This document shows positions 52,482-64,000 of a DNA stretch of 64,000 bases, one piece after another; positions within the stretch are counted from its first letter, which is position 1; the number at the start of each line of letters is the position of its first letter. A program made the translations under genes and the position numbers. Below the pieces are notes generated by a model that ran no database searches, had not been told where the DNA came from, and worked only from the letters and a program-made list of their open reading frames with translations. Source of the stretch: Dryas octopetala (taxonomy: Eukaryota; Streptophyta; Magnoliopsida; Rosales; Rosaceae); the NCBI GenBank assembly GCA_963921425.1, contig OY992834.1:17930941-17994940 (forward strand), written 5' to 3'.

Positions 52482-55400
52482 CCCGTTTATAGTTCCTCGT
52501 ACAAGCTTATATTCTGGTGGTTGTGCAGTTACTTCTAGCTGTGAAACAGTGCCACGACAAAGGAATATGTCATGGTGAGTTCAGTTAGTTGAGGAACTTC
52601 ACCAATGCCATTTTTTCAATGTCATTGTAGCGTGGGTGGTTTTGTATGTTTTTAATTTGTGTTATCTTAGGTGATATTAAGTGCGAGAATGTGTTGGTGA
52701 CTTCTTGGAATTGGCTCTACCTTGCTGACTTCGCATCATTCAAACCCACTTACATACCATATGATGACCCTTCTGATTTCTCCTTTTACTTTGACACTGG
52801 AGGAAGAAGGCTTTGTTATCTCGCTCCCGAGGTTGGCTTTTTATTTTTTATCTTCACTTCATCTGCATTTTTCTATTGAGGTGATAACATATTTGTATAT
52901 ATTTTTTCTCTCTTTTTTTTTTTTTTTTTTTTGGGTAAGCCATAAGCGTTTATGTATTTATATATGCATACAACATGAGCATGTAGGTCAATAAAGAGTA
53001 ATGATAGGGCTTTCAGCCATAATATCTGTATTGATTGGAGTCTTTGTGAAATTGATACCACGGCTGCAATCCTGGAATGCTGGAACCAAAAAATGAGCAG
53101 TTTTACAAACTACAATGTATTTCGCATTGTATAAACTGATTGTATAATTTTTGCTACATCCTTTTTTATCCTCCTATTTAGGATTCAGCTGATGAACTTT
53201 TCACCACTAATGTTAAGAAAATCTTAATATTTCTGATACGAACCAGTCACCATATATACTTTCCTCAATAACATGGTTACATTATTAATTGTCTTCAAAT
53301 ACCTTCAATTTTCAGAGATTTTATGAGCACGGAGGTGAGATGCAGGTTGCACAAGATGCACCATTAAGGCCATCTATGGACATCTTTGCTGTAGGGTGAG
53401 CTTTCGTGGTATTCGCATCTCTATTTCCAAACCATGACCATTTCATTTTGATGTCAATTTTGAAGTTGAAATCTTAGATACACAATTATATGGATAATAT
53501 GGGTTGTCACCATTCTTATTAAAAAGAATATTATATATTCATGACAAAGATGCATCGTTTTATTCGTGACACTGTTTTGTGATAAGAATCATATTCATGA
53601 CACTGTTTTTTTTTTTTTTGGTGATAAAAAATCATATTCATGACACTGTTTAGGTGTGTAATTGCTGAGCTTTTCCTTGAGGGTCAGCCACTATTTGAAC
53701 TCTCTCAACTTCTTGCTTATCGTAGAGGGCAATACGATCCTAGCCAGCTTCTTGAAAAGGTACTCTCTCTCTCCCCCCTCTAGAAAGTGTACAATTTTGT
53801 ACCTATTAGCTTGGTAACAATCTTGTATAAGATAATAGCAAAGGTGTTGGATGGAAGATTAAGGGAAGTGTTAAGTGGTACCATATCTTTTGCACAAGAT
53901 ACTTTGTAAAAGGAAGACACATTCTGGATGTAGTGCTAGGGGCTAATGAAGTGGTGGAAGATACAAGAATGAAGAAAAAAGAAGGTTCAGTGTGCAAAAT
54001 AGATTTTGAGAAGACATATATGAGAAGATGGACCATGGGATGCTTGGAATGTGCCAATTTTTCAATAGTAATAAATGGAAGGCCTAGAGGGAAATTTGGA
54101 GCTTTGGAGCTTCTAAAGGGTTGAGACAATGCAATCCTTTATTTGCCTTTTTTGTTCAATCTTGCAGTAGATGTGTTGAGCAGATTAATTGAAAGAGTAA
54201 GGAAGATAAAGTGATTGATGGATTGTCAGTTGGCAGGGAAGGAGTGTGAGGTAATCCCATTTACAATTTGCAGATGACACTGTTTTTCATCTCAGGTAGC
54301 GAGCAGGTTTGGGTCAATCTGTTATCTGTTGTTGAGTGTTTTTGTGGCTGTCTGTTCATTTCTTGGGATTTAATGCTGATGTAAATGAAGAAGAGGTTGG
54401 AAAGTTAGGGGGGGGGGGGGGGGGGGGGGGGGGTTATGGAATTGTTTCTTGACCTGTGAAATATTTTATGATATGCAGTGATTAAAAGTGGGATTCTAAG
54501 AGTCGTGAGAGGCTCCAGCCACAGTCCATGCAATGATATATCTCACGGGTACATCCGTTTTGGGTTGCTGTTTGTTTGTTATGGGAAATGGGGATAGAAT
54601 CAAGTTTTGAAAAGATGCTTGGCTGGGGGAAAATTCTTTGAAAAATGTGTTCCCCGGGATTTACAACCTGTCCAGATTTCATAATAGAGCTATATCTAGT
54701 ATTGTTGACTCTTCTAATGTTCTGTGGAATTGGGACTTTGGTTTTAGGAGGAACTTGAGTGAGGCTGAGGTGGTGGAACTACCATCCCTTGTCTTCACAT
54801 GAACATGTTTGTGTGAATTCTTCCAGGAATGATTCAAGGAAATGGTGCCTTGAATCCACAGGTGTGTTTTCCAGCAAGTCGTATTGCTGTTTTCTAATTA
54901 ATACTGGTGTGGAGACTTCTTTTCAACCTTTTGATTTGATTGGGAAAGCCAGAGTTCCTTAAAAGGTGAAGATCCTATCATGGTTAGTGGCTCATTTCAT
55001 GGTGAATACTTGTGATATGGTTCAAAAAGGGAGACCAAATTTTTGCTTTTGGCCCCATTGGTGTATTATGTGCAGTTTGGATTTGGAATCAGTTGATCAC
55101 ATTTTCCTGTGACCTTGTGTCTTTGGCTTGAGTTGTTCAGGGAGATGACAATAAGTTGGGTAATTCCAATGGATTGTTTTTCCTTTCTTTGTGAGAAGCA
55201 TAAGATGGTAGGTATGGGGAAGAAGGCTACAGTTTTGAGAATTTGTATGGTATTGGCGGGTGCTTTGGTTGGAGAGAAACAAAGGGATTTTTGAAGAATA
55301 TACTGGCATTGGGGTCGAGTAATTATGGGATATAGTTAGGTTCTGGTCTTCTCTTTGGGCTTCAATTTCTACCGAATTTAGGGGTTTATCTTTCTTAATT

Positions 55401-58400
55401 GTCTGGTTGGATTGGCAAGCTGCTGGTAATTTTTGTATTAGATAAGTTTCTTGCTTTGTTTTGTTTGGCTTTGCTGAAGTGGACATCTTGATCACTATTA
55501 TTTTTTTTTTTTTTGTAACTTCATTATTTTAGCCATCAAATTGTCTCTTTCTCAAAAAAAAAAAAAAAAAAAAAAAAACTATGTTTGGGTTCCTTATCAC
55601 TTCTCTTTCCATAATTTATTGAATTACTCTTATCATTTTTTCTTTCTATTCTTGAACTTTATATTTTAGCCAACCCTTTGTTCTTATATTGAACCTGACT
55701 TATTCTATATCACTCCTTACTGATGTGTGCCTGAGCATGACGATAGAAATGTTTAGTGGAAGTTTTCTTTTACGTTCTTCAATGATTTTCTTGTCATTAA
55801 TTCTCAATGATTTTCTTGTCAAATTATATGCACTCTGAGTACAGATACCAGATTCTGGAATCCGCAAGATGATACTTCATATGATTCAGTTGGAACCAGA
55901 GTCGCGACTTTCTGCTGATAGCTACCTGCAGGAGTATACAACTATTGTGTTTCCGAGTTACTTCTCTCCGTTTCTGCATAATTTTCATTGTTTCTGGAAT
56001 CCGCTTCATTCAGATATGAGGGTAAACAACACATAATATCTAAGACTTTCCACTTAGTACTTTTTGCAACTCTTGTTATACTAATTTACTATGTAATTAT
56101 TGTATGTAGGTTGCACTTTGCCAGAGTGTTTTTCATGAGATACTTAAACAAATGATGAGCAATAAGTTGATGGAGGACTCTGGAAATGGAGTTGGAACTC
56201 CTTCAAATGCCCATGCCATTAGTGGTAGAACTTCTCAGGAGATGAATGCAATGCAGAACATGAGTTTGACAAAGGGCTCTTTAAGAAAGAGAGAAGAGAT
56301 AGATAAAGGCTTAAAATGTGATCAATTTGAACTTCTTGGTGATATCAATACCCTTCTCAGGGATGTTAAACAAAGTAATCATTTATCTGGTACCAAAACG
56401 ATGCTGGAGGACATTCCTGACTCTGCATTTTCCCAAAATCTTGGAAACTATGGCATGCAATCTCCGGGTGAATTACTGCAAACTATCTCCAGTGCATTTA
56501 GGAGAAACGATCATCCTTTTATGAAAAAGATTACAATGAATGATTTGAATTCATTAATGTCCAAGTATGACAGCCAATCAGATACCTTTGGCATGCCTTT
56601 TCTACCGTTGCCTGAAGACACTATGAGATGTGAGGGCATGGTTCTGGTCACCTCTTTGCTCTGCTCCTGCATACGCAATGTCAAATTGCCTCACTTAAGG
56701 AGGCGGGCCATACTCTTGCTAAAGTCCTCTGCCTTGTATATTGATGATGAAGATCGTTTGCAGCGTGTAATTCCATATGTTGTTGCAATGCTGTCAGATC
56801 CAGCTGCAATTGTGCGTTGTGCGGCCTTGGAGACATTGTGTGACATTCTCCCTTTAGTCCGAGATTTCCCTCCTAGTGATGCCAAAATTTTTCCAGAGTA
56901 TATTCTGCCAATGCTTTCCATGCTTCCTGATGATCCAGAGGAAAGCGTGAGGATATGTTATGCCAGTAATATAGCTAAGCTGGCACTAACTGCTTATGGT
57001 TTCCTAGTTCACTCAATAAGCTTGAGTGAGGCTGGGGTACTTGATGAATTAAGTTCTCCAAAAAAGACACTGGCATCATCTAGTGAGACATCTGGTCAAC
57101 TGCAGAGGGTAAACAGCGATGCACAGCTCTCACAGTTGAGGAAGTCCATAGCTGAGGTCATTCAAGAACTTGTTATGGGGCCGAAGCAAACTCCAAATAT
57201 CAGGAGAGCACTCCTTCAGGACATCAGCAACCTGTGCTGCTTCTTTGGCCAGAGACAGAGTAATGACTTTTTGTTACCCATTCTCCCTGCTTTTTTGAAT
57301 GATCGAGATGAGCAGCTAAGAGCAGTATTCTATGGGCAAATTGTGTATGTATGCTTCTTTGTGGGTCAAAGAAGTGTGGAAGAATATCTTTTACCTTATA
57401 TTGAGCAGGCTGTAAGTGATGCTACAGAGGCTGTCATTGTCAACGCATTGGATTGTTTGGCCATTTTGTGCAAAAGCGGTTTCTTGCGGAAGAGGATACT
57501 GCTTGAAATGATTGAGCGTGCCTTTCCATTGTTATGTTATCCTAGTCAATGGGTAAGAAGGTCAGCTGTCACTTTTATTGCAGCCAGCAGTGACTGCTTA
57601 GGTGCAGTAGATTCCTATGTTTTTCTTGCCCCTGTTATTCGGCCTCTCCTTCGTAGACAGCCAGCATCTCTAGCTTCCGAGAAGGCTCTCCTTTCATGTT
57701 TAAAGCCTCCAGTCTCTAGACAGGTTTTTTACCAAGTTCTAGAAAATGCGAGGAGTTCAGACATGTTGGAAAGACAGAGAAAGATATGGTACAACTCTTG
57801 GCCTCAGTCTAAACAATGGGAAAGTGTGGATTTACTTCACAAAGGGGTTGATGAATTGGGCTCAATGAGTAGCTGGCCAGACAAGCAACAAAATCCAGAG
57901 AGTCAAAAACATGCTGGAAAGTCCTTGCAACAAGGAGAGCTAACTGAATGTGACGATGGTGAGGCTAAGTTGAGAAGTATGGGAAGCTTTATGCGCAATG
58001 CATCTAGCACAGTTGACACTCACGATCCTTTATCCTCTGAAAAATTGCAATTCTCTGGCTTTATGTGGCCACAGGGAAGTGGTGTAAATAGCTTCATGTG
58101 TGATAAAACATCAGTAGGTATACCTTTGTACTCCTTTAGCATGGACAGGCGAGCACTGGGAGTTCCTCCTGCAGCATCAGATTCTCCACTACAAGTGAAT
58201 TCTGTAGGAATTGGTGCATCATCCATGCCTTGGATGGATCCTGTTAATAAATCATTTAGTTTGACTAGTTCTGTTCCAGCACCTACTCTTGTGTCAGGAT
58301 CATTCAACATCAGTAATGGTTCTAAACAGTTCTATAGAGTAGTTCATGAACCAGATGGTAGGGATAATGATCAAACAGCATTTGTCAATAGCAAGTTTCA

Positions 58401-61126
58401 AGATATGGGATTATCTGGTGGTGCAAAAGGAAGTTCTATAACTGTGGAAGATGCACCCTCTCCAAGCGATCTAACAGGATTGCCCTCTTCTGCTCGAACT
58501 TCATCGATTCCAGATTCTGGCTGGAGGCCTCGTGGGGTGTTGGTTGCACACCTGCAAGAGCATCGGTCTGCTGTCAATGACATAGCCATTTCAACTGATC
58601 ATAGCTTTTTTGTGAGTGCTTCTGATGATTCTACTGTCAAGGTCTGGGATTCGAGAAAGTTGGAAAAGGACATTTCATTTCGATCAAGGTTGACTTATCA
58701 TCTAGAAGGAAGCCGTGCACTGTGCACTGCAATGCTCCGGGGCTCTGCTCAAGTTGTAGTTGGAGCATGTGATGGCATGATACATATGTTTTCTGTTGAT
58801 TACATCTCCAGAGGTCTCGGTAATGTTGTTGAGAAGTATTCAGGTGTTGCTGATATCAAGAAGAAGGATATTAAGGAAGGTGCCATACTCAACCTTTTGA
58901 ATTTCTCTGCCGATAACTGTACAAATCAGATGGTTATGTACAGCACCCAAAACTTTGGGATCCATCTTTGGGATACTAGAACGAATTCCAATTCTTGGAC
59001 ATTGAAAGCAACTCCTGAGGAGGGCTATGTGTCTTCGCTGGTAACAGGCCCTTGTGAAAATTGGTTTGTGTCAGGATCTTCAAGGGGTGTGCTTACTCTT
59101 TGGGATGTGAGGTTTCTCATTCCTGTGAACTCATGGCAGTATTCTGCTGTTTGCCCTATAGAGAAGATGTGCCTTTTTCTACCTCCTCCAAATGCTTCTG
59201 TGTCTGCTGCTGCAAGGCCCCTTGTTTATGTTGCTGCAGGTTCCAATGAAGTTTCTCTTTGGAATGCTGAAAACGGAAGTTGCCACCAGGTACATAGAAA
59301 TTACCTTTTATCAGCTTTGTATAACAATAAATTATCTTCTCAAAGTTTTTGTACAAATTAGATATGATGGCACTGGATAAGTTAAATGATAAAATCTTAT
59401 ATATACATTAAATTCCTTTGTTTACCCTATTTTTCGAAGTACTAGCAATATAGAAAACTGAAAGCAAAGTTTAGATTTTATCTGATTGTGACAGGCAGAA
59501 TGTAGGAAATCATGATTTGAAGAGTTAACAGGCAGAATGTAGTTTCATCCATGCATTATCATTTAGGTGGAACCTTCGTTGGTTTTATAGTAGGATATCA
59601 ATTTCTTATAGTTTAGATTTTTCCGCTCATGAAGACTCCTAAAATCAGACCCTTGCTACTAATTCCTTCACATAAACTGTATTTGAAGTAACCAATGAAT
59701 TCTTTATTACAGCTGTGTCACCTTCTCTGCTTATATATGTAAATGGAAAGAACAAGAGGTGCTTAAGTTTTGATTATATGAATTTTTACTCTGGAGATGG
59801 TATTTTGCTGATTAAGAAAAAATTTACATTTGTGCAGACAAAACTATCAAGTGCCTCTTGGCCCTTGGGTAATTTGTTCATGTTTCATTATAGGAACTAA
59901 CGTATATCTGGAATAAGGCCTTTTGCTTTTTCTAACTTTTTATGTCCTTATTATTGTTTTATTCATCTCTACCTTTATAAGTTTTTTTTTTTTTTTTAAC
60001 CATGTCGTGATATTCAACTTTTTCTCCCAGTTCATTATTTTGAATGATTCAAGCTTCTTTTTCAATTTTTATTTTTATTTTTCAGGTTTTGAGGGTGGCA
60101 AGTTATGAAAGTGATGCTGAAATGTCTGAAGTGCCTTGGGCCTTGGCCAGACCATCAAGTAAAAATTCTAAACCAGATATAAGACGGAATGTCAATCCCC
60201 AGTACAGAGTTGATGAACTAAATGAACCTCCCCCTCGGCTTCCAGGAATCCGTTCATTGCTTCCCTTACCTGGGGGTGATTTGTTAACTGGGGGAACTGA
60301 CTTGAAGATACGTCGATGGGATCATTACAGGTTTGTTGCAAATTCAGTATTATTTTGTTGGTTTACTAAAAGACCGTGCAGTGATCTAATTGGCTTTATT
60401 CATACATTGCAGCCCTGATCGAAGTTACTGTATTTGTGGGCCAAACTTGAAGGGAGTTGGAAATGATGATTTCTATGGAACAAGATCTAGTTTTGGTGTT
60501 CAAGTTGTGCAGGTATGATTAGTGAATTGTAGTCTTATTTTTGGAATCTATTAATTTAAGTGGGTTAGTAAGATATCCCTTCCTGGTAGGGTATGGTCAG
60601 GTAGATCTATAGTTTTTACATGGAGAAATTTTTTTTTTGAGTTGGGAAACTTCTGCTATATTTTTTTCCTCTGAAAATCATAGTTAATTGACTTGGTAGT
60701 TTCAAAGAACCTTTGTGGAATGGGGCTAAAGAATGTTCTTGCTGTTATTACATTTCTTATATAAGCTGGTCAAACTTTTTGTCATAAGTTTCCCCCCATT
60801 ATTCTATTGTGTTCTTGGTCTTAGTGTTTGTGTTTTAACAAATAGGACACTTGACCAGTTTCTAAGGTGTAGAAAGTTTATTTTAATTTATTGTAACTTG
60901 TTCACATAGAATTTGTGATTCTTAAATTGGCTCTTTTGTTTCAAAATAGGAAACAAAGAGACGACCGCTAACAACAAAGTTGACAGCGAAGGCAGTTCTT
61001 GCAGCTGCTGCCACTGATTCTGCCGGCTGCCACCGTGATTCAATCCTATCTTTGGCCTCGGTTAAGTTAAACCAGAGACACTTAATATCGAGTGGTAGAG
61101 ATGGGGCAATCAAGGTTTGGAAGTGA
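51683..61126 (+). CDS. VPS15: VPS15, regulatory kinase-like subunit of the class III PI3-kinase complex
   Basis: Eleven exons join in phase: 51683-51955, 52328-52450, 52529-52574, 52671-52831, 53316-53395, 53654-53759, 55845-56021, 56110-59289, 60086-60330, 60413-60512, 60950-61126 (1555 aa, the family's usual size). The start at 51683 is chosen because it gives [10 protein letters not shown], the conserved N-myristoylation signal; an in-frame ATG at 51635 would add 16 Lys-rich residues and hide it. Order: kinase-like domain (residues about 25-320; Lys in LVLVKVYF, catalytic loop HGDIKCEN, DFA in place of DFG, then LCYLAPE), HEAT repeats (about 430-700), linker, WD40 repeats (about 1130 to the end; [23 protein letters not shown]). 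VPS15 holds VPS34 and ATG6/Beclin on endosome and autophagosome membranes for PI3P production. Intron 6 carries a LINE fragment. No coding lesion seen. Confidence 0.97.
52454..52481. repeat. (CT)14 microsatellite at the start of VPS15 intron 2
   Basis: Intron 2 begins GTTT and continues directly as a CT run of 28 bp, then CCCC. Confidence 0.9.
52832..53315 (+). other. VPS15 intron 4
   Basis: 484-bp intron with an 18-base T run (about 52914-52931). Nothing else recognised; short frames here are not genes. Confidence 0.6.
53780..55580 (+). mobile_element. LINE fragment in VPS15 intron 6
   Basis: Starts abruptly inside the reverse transcriptase ([20 protein letters not shown], then [16 protein letters not shown] and [10 protein letters not shown] pieces) in the sense orientation of VPS15, continues as a broken zf-RVT/RNase H-like region, and ends in a poly-A run (about 55555-55579). 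Many stops and frameshifts. A 26-base G run lies at 54408-54433. The 5' truncation plus the A tail are hallmarks of L1-type retrotransposition. A target duplication was not found. Confidence 0.75.
54408..54433 (+). repeat. (G)26 homopolymer in VPS15 intron 6
   Basis: Twenty-six consecutive G residues inside the LINE fragment, on the VPS15 sense strand. Confidence 0.9.
59290..60085 (+). other. VPS15 intron 8
   Basis: About 800 bp, AT-rich, with T runs near the 3' end. The donor is CCACCAG/GTACATAG and the acceptor TTTTTCAG. No other feature recognised. Confidence 0.7.
60513..60949 (+). other. VPS15 intron 10
   Basis: 437-bp AT-rich intron, donor GTATGATT, acceptor AAAATAG. Nothing else seen. 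Confidence 0.7.
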
Positions 61127-63486
61127 TTGACATAAACAGAGCTATCTATCTGTTGTACATACTTAGCACCAGTGCTAGTGAAATTGTATATTAAAAGCGT
61201 TGCCTCCCATTCAGCTATTGCCTAACCCCCTTGTATATATATTCGAGTCATACCCGTGCTTGATTTTTAGAGTTTGTAAATATGTAGGAATAGATAGGAT
61301 AGGTAATTAAAAAAAAATTATGTAAATTTGGGAATACTAGTGCTTCCACATTCAAAGTTTGATTGAATTATTTCTTGGACTGTTTCTTCTTTTGGAAAGA
61401 ATAGGGGATTGGATGATATTGTTTATTGCCATACCATGGTGTGTTGGTGCCTCCTGCATGTATGATTACGAATTTTAGATTCATGCAGCACCTGGTGCTC
61501 CTATTCTGCAAGATTTATCTTTGAAAGCAAGCATTGCATTCTGGAGACAGCTTTTCAGTAATGCACCACCAATCCTGATCTGAATTTTTCAGAAGGGAAA
61601 CACAGATGTCTTTTTAAATCAGTACCTACAAGCTACTATCATTTGAAATCTGCATGGTATTTCAGTCTACAAGTTGTATTGTTAATTAGCTCAGCATTGA
61701 TGATTTTATGACGGATGTCTGACAGCTCTAGACTCTCCAGACCTCATGACAAATTGACATGACTCTGCTGTGTTCAAACTGTGCATTTTCAATGGCATAG
61801 TCTATGCCATGAAGGGATTTGTTGCTATTTCCTAAACTTTTCATTGGTGTTCTCACGTTTTCTTTTTTTAAATGATAAAATGTTAGTTAATAGAAAGAGA
61901 GAGCACAGTTGGAGTGAAATTTTGAAAGTGGCTAGTCAAAATAACTTTTTAGCTTAAAAATAGCTAAAAATTGGCCATACCAAATGCTTATACTATGACT
62001 TCCAGAGTCCCATCTTGATTTATAAATGTACATTCTGACCTCATTAGTCAGTCATTCAGCTCCCTCAACTCAAGTGGTCTTTCTAACATAGTTAGTGCCA
62101 CCTTTGCTTAATTTGTTGTGTTTCCTGAAAAAATATGCTTCAGTTTTGGGACACACGTGAAATGGAAGTGCAGATTTTGATTTCTGGTTCAATTTTGTGG
62201 CTGCCTTTTAGAGCTCCTCAATGTACTTGAACAGATGAGTTAGGCTTATGTTCTTATCCGAGATCTCATCTTCAGTCATTCATGTATTTCTGTCATCCAT
62301 GGATTTGAGGCTTCAGCAAACGACCGTGCAAATCATTTATACTGTTCAAGACTGCATGTAATTGATACATTTTATTTCTAGAGTGCATATTGTTTACTAC
62401 CCACTTCATTCTGTTGTAGTTGTAACTTGTAGACCAAAACTAAAAGAGGTCAACTTTTTTAAAAATAAACCCACGTTATAACAGGCCCCGTGTTTTTAAT
62501 GTCGAGTGCTCAGCGTGCCTTGGTTTTTTATAAAATGGACAAATTGCCACTGTCGAATAATGGCAATTAGTAACAAGATTTTTAGGTTATAATGCGGGTG
62601 AATGTGACTCCATAAGTTTGAATTTTGTATTTTATGTTAGTTTCATTAGTTTTTGACATGTTTATATAAGATGAAACATAAGGTATTATTGGCGTGAGTC
62701 AACAAGCAATTAGTGTATTTAAAGTTAGTTGACTATTCATGGCAAAAAAAAAAAAAGTTAGTTGACTAGTGCAGTGTAATTAGGGTAGTTTATCACACAA
62801 TCCCTGTAATTCCTACAATCCCCTACAATTCCTGTAATCATGTAATTAATTTTTCCTGTAATTTTGCTATAGATTCTTATACAAATACCCACGTTTGTGG
62901 TTGAATGAAAATATCAGAAAACTATTCTAAACTTGGAGTCTGTTTCTTGACAAATGTATCTATAAGTATCATTTTTATGCAGTTTCAAATAGGCACAGTT
63001 GCACAATGACAATTGTCGAGCAGTCAGTGAACAGTGCCGAACGCTCGGCTCATTAAAGTGGACCAACTTGTTACCGTGTTTTTGCAAGTGGGTCGTTCGA
63101 TCGTGGGCTATTATGTTTTGGACTTCAAACAAAAAAAAAACCTAATTAAATAATATGAGTTTAATTCAAGAGTGTTTTCGCATGGACTAAATTGCCCATG
63201 GCCATGGGTAAGCTCTAAGCATTTAAAGGCCGAGACAGTGGCTTCATGAGCTACGCTCATATCCGACCCTAATCTCGGCTTCGATCTGACAATCTCCTCC
63301 ACCCCGAAACTAAAAACCCTATTATCTTTTTTTGGGCAAAAAAACCCCAATTATTAACGCAATTGAAAGCGATCACCACCACAAAACCCAGATCATCTCT
63401 CTCTCTCTCTCTCTCTCTCCATCTCTTCTCTTGTCTCTCCCACCTCATTCCCAATCCAATACGACCAAGAAGAAGCCGCAAAGAAG
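61127..63486. other. VPS15 3' flank and intergenic DNA
   Basis: The first few hundred bases probably contain the VPS15 3' UTR. The rest is AT-rich with no gene. CCTGTAATT/CCTACAATC-type short repeats occur at 62800-62860. From about 63230 the sequence becomes leader-like, with a CT microsatellite at 63393-63419, which suits a promoter and 5' UTR for the frame at 63487. Confidence 0.45.
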
Positions 63487-63657
63487 ATGAGGGAAGAAGT
63501 AGAAGCCTCAAAGAAAATGAGGGAAGAAGAAGAAGCCTCGAAGAAGGAATCATCAGGGTCAGAGATTGATTCGTTTTCTAATATTATTGAGCCGCCAGCA
63601 GAGGATTGGAATAAGGAAAGACTTAGGCCCCGTTTGGGATTGTTGTGGTGGACCTAA
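63487..63657 (+). CDS. Possible first exon of an unrecognised gene, cut by a transposon
   Basis: After a CT-rich leader-like stretch, the ATG at 63487 opens 56 codons: MREEVEASKKMREEEEASKK, then ESSGSEIDSFSNIIEPPAED and WNKERL, after which the frame enters the PIF/Harbinger element and stops at 63655. The repeated E-E-x-A-S-K-K-M-R-E pattern even starts before the ATG in frame (DQEEAAKK), so the repeat is a real coding-like feature. I do not recognise the protein. Either the MITE lies in an intron or UTR of a gene that goes on beyond the window, or it has disrupted the gene. Confidence 0.3.
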   Translation: MREEVEASKKMREEEEASKKESSGSEIDSFSNIIEPPAEDWNKERLRPRLGLLWWT

Positions 63658-64000
63658 AAGCTGCTGTAGATGACAATTCTCAATCACCCACAGCAGTTTT
63701 GGTGTTTGGTAAAAAACTGAAAAAGTGTTTTGTCCCACAATTCTCAACTCCCCACAGCAAAAATAGAAAGCAAGTTTGTAGGTGCTTTTGAAAGTTGCAG
63801 TGAATCACAGCAACAATGAAAATTTTATTTTACCCATAATACCCTCAATTTAGTAATTATAAATAGCCACAACAGTTTTACATTACAATTTACCAAACAC
63901 CTTCATACTGCTTTTTGTACTCACAACACTTTTGAAAATATAATTTACCAAATACTCAACTGCTTTACTTCACAGCTGACTTTACTTCACAGCTGTTTTA
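63626..64000. mobile_element. PIF/Harbinger element, left part, continuing past the window
   Basis: Begins GGCCCCGTTTGGGATTG directly after TTA (63623-63625), the target duplication of this superfamily. Its first 230 bp match the reverse complement of about 16070-16307, so both are copies of one family. The right end is outside the window. Confidence 0.75.

Noticed and set aside
53933..54124. 63-aa frame in VPS15 intron 6 as a gene
   Set aside because: It is a piece of LINE reverse transcriptase, with stops on either side.
1..64000. CRISPR arrays, bacterial-type operons, rRNA or tRNA genes
   Set aside because: No regularly spaced repeats, no operon-like gene clusters, and no cloverleaf or rRNA sequence noticed; the genome is clearly plant nuclear. 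A tRNA scan was not possible by eye across all positions.

Overview
This window is nuclear DNA of a dicot plant. It has intron-rich plant genes (a TIR-NBS-LRR resistance gene, which rules out grasses, plus PPR, RFC3 and VPS15 genes), AT-rich intergenic DNA, and many nested plant transposons. Several repeats feel like those of Rosaceae, but that is an impression and not a proof.

Layout. 1-2130: end of a Ty3/gypsy-type LTR retrotransposon, with an antisense ORF running off the left edge. 2493-6044 and 14578-19684: two copies of one long direct repeat, with a five-exon TNL resistance gene (8055-12638, minus) between them. The interval upstream of the TNL (12640-14577) holds diverged tandem repeats, a decayed TIR-exon fragment, a broken viral-type reverse transcriptase fragment and a MITE. 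20697-22664 (minus): an intronless P-class PPR gene. 24401-30273 (minus): replication factor C subunit 3, resolved here into 11 exons giving 354 aa, with an E2F-type site just upstream of its start. 30403-51400: almost entirely mobile DNA. It includes four non-autonomous hAT elements with 8-bp target duplications, relics of plant-mobile-domain and PIF/Harbinger ORF1-type genes, and a nest in which a hAT element with a nearly intact transposase gene sits inside an L1-like LINE that sits inside CACTA-like DNA. 51683-61126 (plus): VPS15, the kinase/HEAT/WD40 scaffold of the class III PI3-kinase complex, resolved into 11 exons giving 1555 aa, with a LINE in intron 6. The right edge holds a possible first exon of another gene cut by a PIF/Harbinger element that continues beyond the window.

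The four solid genes have unrelated housekeeping or defence roles and form no pathway. The main interest lies in how repeats have shaped them: the TNL bracketed by recombination-prone direct repeats and carrying an in-frame 4 x 18-residue repeat, a hAT next to the RFC3 E2F site, CT tracts beside several splice donors, and datable nested insertions. I found no clearly new enzymatic system. All exon models were made by eye from splice signals and phase and have not been checked against transcripts.
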